Assembly: GCA_016787995.1 (NCBI GenBank)
Contig: JAEUTB010000103.1
Coordinates: 1 to 39,826 of the forward strand
DNA: 39,826 nucleotides
Direction: 5' to 3'
DNA from: Flavobacteriales bacterium
Lineage (GTDB): Bacteria > Bacteroidota > Bacteroidia > Flavobacteriales_F > PHOS-HE28
The stretch's first letter is position 1, and each line of letters starts with the position of its first letter. Shown piece by piece: positions 34,958 to 39,826 of this stretch. Both the position numbers and the translations under genes were made by a program. Below the pieces are notes generated by a model. That model had not been told where the DNA came from, ran no database searches, and saw only the letters and a list, made by a program, of their open reading frames with translations.

Positions 34958-37222
34958 ATGGATTACTTTCGCCGCATGTTCCGGACGGTGGTCCTCTTCC
35001 TGCTGCTCCTGGTGCCCTCTATTCGGGTCATCGGGCAATGCACGGTCGTGGGGCTTTTGCGCGCGGCTGAAGGTGCGGTCCCGTTCGCCCACGTGGTGGT
35101 GGAGGGGACGACGACCGGCGCCGTGACCGACGCGTCCGGACGCTTCGAGATCGCGGTGCCCTGTGGACGGACGATCCGGCTCATTTGCCAGTCCATCGGC
35201 TTGCGCACCCGGACCATTGAGGTTCCCGCCATCGAGGCCGGTCAGCGCGATCTGGGTAAAGTGGTCCTTCAGGCTGATGCCTCGGAATTAGATGAGGTGG
35301 TGGTGACCGGTACCATGCGCGCCATCTCGCGCAGTGAAAGCCCGGTGCCGGTGGAGGTGATCACCCCGGCGTTGTTCCGCAAGGATCCCAGTCCGGCGTT
35401 GTTCGATGCCGTGGCCATGGTGAACGGCGTGCGCCCGCAGATCAACTGTGGGGTGTGTAATACCGGCGACATCCACATCAACGGCATGGAAGGACCTTAC
35501 ACGATGATCCTGATCGATGGCATGCCCATCGTGAGCGGATTGAGCACGGTGTACGGGCTCAGCGGGATCCCCCTGAGCCTGATCGAGCGGGTGGAGGTGG
35601 TGAAGGGGCCAGGCTCATCGCTCTATGGCAGCGAAGCCATGGGAGGCATCATCAACGTGATCACCAAGGACCCGGTGCTGGCGCCCCGCCTATCGGTGGA
35701 GGCGATGACCACCAGCTGGCAGGAACATTCGCTGGACCTGGGTGCGCGGTTCCGCCACGGCAACGTGAACGACCTGCTCGGCGTGAACATGTTCCATTTC
35801 GATGATCCGCGGGATGGCAATGGGGATGGCTTCACCGATGTCACGCTGCAACAGCGCGTTTCGATCTTCAACAAGATCGCCGTGCAGCGCCGGGACCGCC
35901 GCGTGGCGAACGTTGCCGGGCGCTACGTACACGAGGATCGCTGGGGTGGTCAGATGGGGTGGACACCTGCTTTTGCTGGTGGCGATAGCATCTATGGTGA
36001 GAGCATCGGCACGCGACGCTGGGAGCTGATCGGTCAGTACCAATTGCCCATGCCGGGCACGGTGATGCTCCAAGTGAGCGCCAATGGGCACCAGCAGCGA
36101 TCGTGGTATGGCACCATGCCCTATGATGCGGACCAGCAGGTCCTATTCGGGCAACTGTACTGGACGAAGCGCATCGGAGCGCGGCACGATCTTCTTTCCG
36201 GCCTGGCGTATCGTTATACGCACTACGATGACAACACCGTGGCCACCACCGAGGAGCGTGGCGGTGTGTTGCGCAACGCACCTGAACGCCGCCCCTTACC
36301 GGGCTTCTTCGTCCAAGACGAGTGGAGCATCACCGAAGTACACAAGCTACTTGCGGGGTATCGCCTCGATCATGATCGCGACCATGGCCTCGTGCAAAGC
36401 CCACGGCTCGCCTACAAATGGGCGCCGAACGGGCGCTGGGCGGTGCGCGCCAACTTCGGCACCGGCTTCCGGGTGGTGAACCTCTTCACCGAGGAGCATG
36501 CCGCCTTGACCGGCTCGCGTGCGGTGGTTATCGAGGAGGACCTACAGCCCGAACGTTCCGTGAACGGTACGTTGAACGTGGTGCGCAAATGGCCCGGCGA
36601 GCGCCATTTCTTTGGTGTGGATGCTTCGGTGTTCTATACGCACTTCAGCAACCGCATCCTGCCCGACTACACTACCGACAACGACCTGATCCTCTACCGG
36701 AACCTTGCTGGCAGAGCTGTTTCGCGTGGGGTAAGCGTGAACTTGGAAGCGCGACTTGGTGAACAGCTTCGACTCTTGGCCGGCGCCACGTACATGGAGG
36801 TGTACACCGAGAGCGATGGCGTGCGGGCCGATCAGTTCTTCGCACCGCGTTGGTCGGGCACCTTCACGGCCAGCTATCAACTTCCAAAGCGATGGAATAT
36901 TGACCTCACCGGTCAGGCCTACGGCCCTATGCGTTTGCCCACCTTGCTCAACGACTTCCGACCGGAGTATTCGCCGGCCTATGCCTTGATCAACGTACAA
37001 GTGAAGAAGAATGTACGCGACCGGCTCGAAGTGTATGGCGGGGTGAAGAACCTGCTCGACTTCCGACCGACCGATCCGCTCATGCGGCCCTTCGATCCCT
37101 TCGATCGCACCGCAAGAGACACCGCTACCAATCCGAACGGCTACACTTTCGATACCACGTACATCTACGCCTCGTTGCAAGGCGTGCGGGGGTACCTCGG
37201 CGTGCGGTGGGTGCTCGGGTGA
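34958..37222 (+). CDS. TonB-dependent receptor with carboxypeptidase-like domain
   Basis: A 754-residue receptor: signal peptide (ends near VIGQ, about 27), a CarboxypepD_reg-like domain (about 30-110, GTTTGAVTDASGRFEI), a plug (about 110-235, VEVITPALF, GMPIVSGL, VEVVKGPGSSLYG) and a barrel ending VRWVLG. The pattern resembles vitamin B12, siderophore or metal-chelate receptors (CirA/BtuB-like). Divergent placement from a DtxR-type repressor and a ZIP gene points to metal acquisition. An ATG at 34976 (MFRTVVLF) is an alternative start that fits a TACTTTCG box at 34964-34971. Confidence 0.9.
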   Translation: MDYFRRMFRTVVLFLLLLVPSIRVIGQCTVVGLLRAAEGAVPFAHVVVEGTTTGAVTDASGRFEIAVPCGRTIRLICQSIGLRTRTIEVPAIEAGQRDLGKVVLQADASELDEVVVTGTMRAISRSESPVPVEVITPALFRKDPSPALFDAVAMVNGVRPQINCGVCNTGDIHINGMEGPYTMILIDGMPIVSGLSTVYGLSGIPLSLIERVEVVKGPGSSLYGSEAMGGIINVITKDPVLAPRLSVEAMTTSWQEHSLDLGARFRHGNVNDLLGVNMFHFDDPRDGNGDGFTDVTLQQRVSIFNKIAVQRRDRRVANVAGRYVHEDRWGGQMGWTPAFAGGDSIYGESIGTRRWELIGQYQLPMPGTVMLQVSANGHQQRSWYGTMPYDADQQVLFGQLYWTKRIGARHDLLSGLAYRYTHYDDNTVATTEERGGVLRNAPERRPLPGFFVQDEWSITEVHKLLAGYRLDHDRDHGLVQSPRLAYKWAPNGRWAVRANFGTGFRVVNLFTEEHAALTGSRAVVIEEDLQPERSVNGTLNVVRKWPGERHFFGVDASVFYTHFSNRILPDYTTDNDLILYRNLAGRAVSRGVSVNLEARLGEQLRLLAGATYMEVYTESDGVRADQFFAPRWSGTFTASYQLPKRWNIDLTGQAYGPMRLPTLLNDFRPEYSPAYALINVQVKKNVRDRLEVYGGVKNLLDFRPTDPLMRPFDPFDRTARDTATNPNGYTFDTTYIYASLQGVRGYLGVRWVLG

Positions 37223-37276
37223 TAGCCGGTGTGATACCTGAACATCTCTCGAACCGCACTCGCTGCTGCATTCCTT

Positions 37277-37344
37277 CGACCCCGCTGGGGTCGGTGAATT
37301 CCTGAACGCTTCGAACGCTATGTTCTGTGACCCTTCCAGGGTCA
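37277..37344 (+). repeat. Two-hairpin palindromic module, copy 3
   Basis: CGACCCC-GCT-GGGGTCG at 37277-37293 and TGACCCT-TCC-AGGGTCA at 37328-37344, again with 34 bases between and a spacer ending GCTATGTTCTG. The second hairpin has a paired C-to-T and G-to-A change that keeps all seven base pairs. It fills most of the 279-base gap 37223-37501, in which I see no gene. Confidence 0.85.
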
Positions 37345-37487
37345 AATGCACCTGTTCGTACCGGTTAGGTCCCCAGAACGCCAAGAACGGCTGCCTTCAC
37401 CGCATTGATCTGAACTTGGAGCAGACAACATGCCGTGATGAGCTGCGGTCGGAGGCTGAAGCTGATCAAGCGGCTTACTCTTTGCGC

Positions 37488-37495
37488 TAGTTTCG
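37488..37495 (+). promoter_or_regulatory. Possible -7 box for pyrD
   Basis: TAGTTTCG differs from TAnnTTTG at one base and ends 6 bases before the pyrD ATG. Confidence 0.35.
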
Positions 37496-37501
37496 CGGCG
37501 C

Positions 37502-38524
37502 ATGTACGGTCTCCTTCGCCCGCTGCTCTTCCAGCTCTCTCCGGAGAAAGCTCACCACCTCACTTTCTCGTTATTGGAAATGCCGGGTGCCACAGCACTT
37601 AGCGGTGGTGCGGCACCTCCTAGCGCGGCGGCCGTGGAGGTGATGGGACTGCGCTTCCCCGGACCCGTGGGGCTTGCGGCAGGCATGGACAAGGATGCGG
37701 CCCATGTGAGCGCACTAGCACGCATCGGATTCGGTTTCATCGAAGTGGGTACGTTGACACCGCTTCCACAACCGGGTAACGACAAGCCGCGCCTCTTCCG
37801 GCTGACGCCCGATCGCGCGCTGATCAACCGCATGGGCTTCAACAACGGCGGTGTGGCCGCCGCTGTGGAACGGTTGAAGCGCCGCAAGTCCGGGGTCATC
37901 GTGGGCGGCAACATCGGGAAGAACAAGGCGACACCCAACGAACGTGCGATCGACGACTATGTGATATGCTTCGAAGCCCTGCATGCGGTCGTCGACTACT
38001 TCGTGGTGAATGTGAGCAGTCCCAACACGCCTGGATTGCGCGCCTTGCAGGAAAAGGGCCCGTTGCTCGAGATCCTGAACGAGTTGAGGCGACGCGATGC
38101 GTTGAAGGCCGTACATCGCCCGATCCTGCTGAAGATCGCACCTGATCTTACCGATGAGCAGTTGGATGACATCGTGGCCGTGGTGAAGGAGAGCAGCATC
38201 GCCGGTGTGATCGCTACGAACACGACCATCGCGCGCGACGGACTGATCACGACCAAAACAACCTTGGAGTCCATTGGCGCGGGTGGTCTAAGCGGTACCC
38301 CAGTGCGGGCCCGTAGCACCGCTGTAGTGAAATACCTACGTGCACGACTTCCCAAGCCGGTGGTGATCATCGGCGTAGGGGGTATCGATAGCGTTGAAGC
38401 CGCACTCGAGAAGTTGGACGCCGGTGCCGACCTTGTTCAAGTCTATACCGGTCTAGTGTATGAAGGGCCGAGGCTCATCGTACGCATCAATGAAGCGTTC
38501 GCGCAATGGAAAAACCGCCAGTGA
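37502..38524 (+). CDS. pyrD: Dihydroorotate dehydrogenase (quinone), class 2
   Basis: A 340-residue FMN enzyme of pyrimidine synthesis that oxidises dihydroorotate with quinone. The N-terminal amphipathic extension (MYGLLRPLLFQLSPEKAHHL) is the membrane-associating part of class 2 enzymes. Motifs are AAGMDKD (59-65), EVGTLTP (81-87), NRMGFNNGG (109-117), the catalytic Ser173 in VSSPNTPGLR, and a C-terminal GVGGIDS FMN-phosphate loop. It overlaps the next gene by 19 bases. Confidence 0.96.
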   Translation: MYGLLRPLLFQLSPEKAHHLTFSLLEMPGATALSGGAAPPSAAAVEVMGLRFPGPVGLAAGMDKDAAHVSALARIGFGFIEVGTLTPLPQPGNDKPRLFRLTPDRALINRMGFNNGGVAAAVERLKRRKSGVIVGGNIGKNKATPNERAIDDYVICFEALHAVVDYFVVNVSSPNTPGLRALQEKGPLLEILNELRRRDALKAVHRPILLKIAPDLTDEQLDDIVAVVKESSIAGVIATNTTIARDGLITTKTTLESIGAGGLSGTPVRARSTAVVKYLRARLPKPVVIIGVGGIDSVEAALEKLDAGADLVQVYTGLVYEGPRLIVRINEAFAQWKNRQ

Positions 38525-39366
38525 AACTGATCGAATGTCCGCGCGATGCCATGCAGGGTATCGTGCCGTTCATTCCTACGGACCTGAAGGTGGAGTACCT
38601 GAACAGCTTGCTGCGCGTGGGCTTCGACACCATCGACATCGGCAGCTTCGTGAGCCCGAAGGCCATTCCACAACTAGCGGATACGGCCGAAGTGCTTTCA
38701 CGCATCTCGCCTTCAGCGTCGAAGTTGCTGGTGATCGTCGCCAATGAGCGCGGCGCCGAACAAGCGGTGGAGCAGGAGCGCGTCGCCTACCTGGGCTACC
38801 CGTTCAGCATCAGCGAGACCTTCCAGCAGCGCAACACCAACACGAGCATCGAAGGCTCGTGGAGTCGTATCGCTCGCATCGCGGAATTGACGAGTGCCGC
38901 GAACAAGGAACTCGTGGTCTACATCAGCATGGCCTTCGGTAACCCGTACGGCGACCCCTGGAACGCCGAGGTGGCCCTGCATTGGACCGAACGCCTGGTG
39001 AACGAGCTCGGTGTGCGCATCATCGCGTTGAGCGATACGGTAGGCGTGGCCCGACCCGAGGATATCCAAAGCATGTTCAGCGCCTTGATCCCCGCTTTGC
39101 CGCATGTGGAGTTCGGCGCGCACCTGCACTGCACGCCCGAGAACTGGCCGGTGAAGACCCAAGCCGCTTGGGATGCCGGCTGCCGCCGATTCGATGGTGC
39201 CATCAAAGGCTACGGCGGCTGCCCCATGGCCGAGGATGATCTGGTAGGCAACCTGCAGATGGAACTGTTCGTGCAGTCCCTGGAGGCGCGTGGGATCACC
39301 ACGGGGCTGGACCTCGCAGGCTTGGATCGCTCGGTTTCGCTGGCCGGGCGGGTGTTCCCGGGGTGA
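38506..39366 (+). CDS. Hydroxymethylglutaryl-CoA lyase family protein
   Basis: A 286-residue TIM-barrel enzyme of the HMG-CoA lyase type, which splits HMG-CoA into acetoacetate and acetyl-CoA in leucine breakdown. Active-site residues are conserved: R13 and D14 in CPRDAMQG, the SDT aspartate at 177, metal-binding H206 and H208 in AHLHC, catalytic C239 in GGCP and N249. The Asp that usually follows the second His is Cys here. The start ATG lies 19 bases before the pyrD stop, so it is translationally coupled to an unrelated pathway. Confidence 0.9.
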   Translation: MEKPPVKLIECPRDAMQGIVPFIPTDLKVEYLNSLLRVGFDTIDIGSFVSPKAIPQLADTAEVLSRISPSASKLLVIVANERGAEQAVEQERVAYLGYPFSISETFQQRNTNTSIEGSWSRIARIAELTSAANKELVVYISMAFGNPYGDPWNAEVALHWTERLVNELGVRIIALSDTVGVARPEDIQSMFSALIPALPHVEFGAHLHCTPENWPVKTQAAWDAGCRRFDGAIKGYGGCPMAEDDLVGNLQMELFVQSLEARGITTGLDLAGLDRSVSLAGRVFPG

Positions 39367-39826
39367 TCAGGCCTTGTGCAACTCGAACACCGTGATCTCC
39401 GGTGGCATGCCTACTCGGCCAGGGAAACCGATGAAGCCGAATCCTCGGTTCACGTAGAGGTGTTGTTTCCCTTCGGTGTACAAGCCTGCCCAGTGCTTGT
39501 AGACCCATTGTGCCGGGCTGTACACGATGCCATTCAACTTCACGCCCAGCTGCGCGCCATGCGTGTGGCCGCTCAACGTGAGGTCGATGCCGGTGCCCAA
39601 GACCTGTTCCTCCCAGTGCGTAGGGTCGTGGCTCATCAGGATCCGGAACGGTAGGCTCTCCGAACCATAGATGGCCTTGGACAGATCACCGTACTGCTGG
39701 AAACGTCGCCCCCAGTTCTGCACGCCCAGCAATCCGATCCGTGCTTCGTCTTTCTTCAGTGTCACGTGTTCGTCCATCAGAAGCTTGAACCCCATCTCGT
39801 GGTGGATGCGCTTCAACTTGTCCAGG
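39367..39826 (-). CDS. Calcineurin-like metallophosphoesterase, 3' part
   Basis: The last 153 or so residues of a protein whose start lies beyond the right edge. Metal-site motifs present are MSHDP and LSGHTHGAQ, followed by the conserved NRGFGFIG and the PEITVFELHKA end. This is the YkuE-like membrane-associated subfamily of metallophosphoesterases. The substrate is not predictable. It converges on the HMG-CoA-lyase-like gene with no gap between stops. Confidence 0.88.
   Translation of the reverse strand, partial: LDKLKRIHHEMGFKLLMDEHVTLKKDEARIGLLGVQNWGRRFQQYGDLSKAIYGSESLPFRILMSHDPTHWEEQVLGTGIDLTLSGHTHGAQLGVKLNGIVYSPAQWVYKHWAGLYTEGKQHLYVNRGFGFIGFPGRVGMPPEITVFELHKA

Noticed and set aside
36542-37384. 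280-codon antisense frame across the TonB receptor end and repeat module
   Set aside because: Its start is repeat-derived and the rest is a shadow of the receptor.

Overview
The window reads as chromosome of a GC-rich member of the Bacteroidota, most likely Flavobacteriales-like. Supporting signs are a DUF4295 gene directly before ftsY, a large surface protein ending in a type IX secretion (T9SS) sorting domain, a two-component propeller histidine kinase, SusC/CirA-type TonB receptors, a DUF3078 protein, a BshC (bacillithiol) gene, and promoter-like TAnnTTTG -7 boxes instead of Shine-Dalgarno-rich leaders. No phage, insertion sequence, CRISPR array or rRNA is visible. The order is gene-dense with many 1-10 base overlaps.

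Region 1 (1-1193, plus) holds the end of DUF4295 and ftsY. Region 2 (1205-11864, minus) is one long unidirectional block. Read 5' to 3' it encodes a NarL-type response regulator, a propeller histidine kinase, a TonB-dependent receptor, a TPR/coiled-coil PP2C phosphatase, a SiaB-like kinase, a SiaC (DUF1987) phosphoprotein and a multi-spanning membrane PP2C phosphatase. This looks like a SiaABC-type partner switch with two phosphatases, linked to an outer-membrane receptor and a two-component system, but with no diguanylate cyclase output. It is the most system-like element in the window.

Region 3 (12140-17821) contains rimO (plus), a cytochrome-like haem-binding protein and a membrane-anchored papain-family peptidase (minus), a DUF962/Mpo1-like protein (minus) and bshC (plus). 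The 325-base interval before bshC carries two 17-bp-hairpin pairs in inverted orientation. The same two-hairpin module with a 34-base spacer recurs at 37277-37344.

Region 4 (17831-26919) holds a 1344-residue T9SS-exported Calx-beta protein (minus), guaA followed by an overlapping LysM/periplasmic-binding protein (plus), then a fatty-acid hydroxylase and a lipoprotein glycerophosphodiesterase (minus). Region 5 (27064-30933, plus) has a tRNA-Val(GAC) with an unusual C at position 33, then an ECF sigma factor, a 75-residue orphan protein, two MscS channels and a DUF3078 outer-membrane-type protein.

Region 6 (30980-37222) is a metal-homeostasis locus: a DtxR/MntR-type repressor, a ZIP transporter, smpB and a GT-C glycosyltransferase run on the minus strand, and a TonB receptor diverges on the plus strand from a shared 47-65 base intergenic spacer with a TTAG-CTAA palindrome. 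Region 7 (37502-39826) holds pyrD with an overlapping HMG-CoA-lyase-like gene (plus) and the end of a calcineurin-like phosphoesterase (minus).
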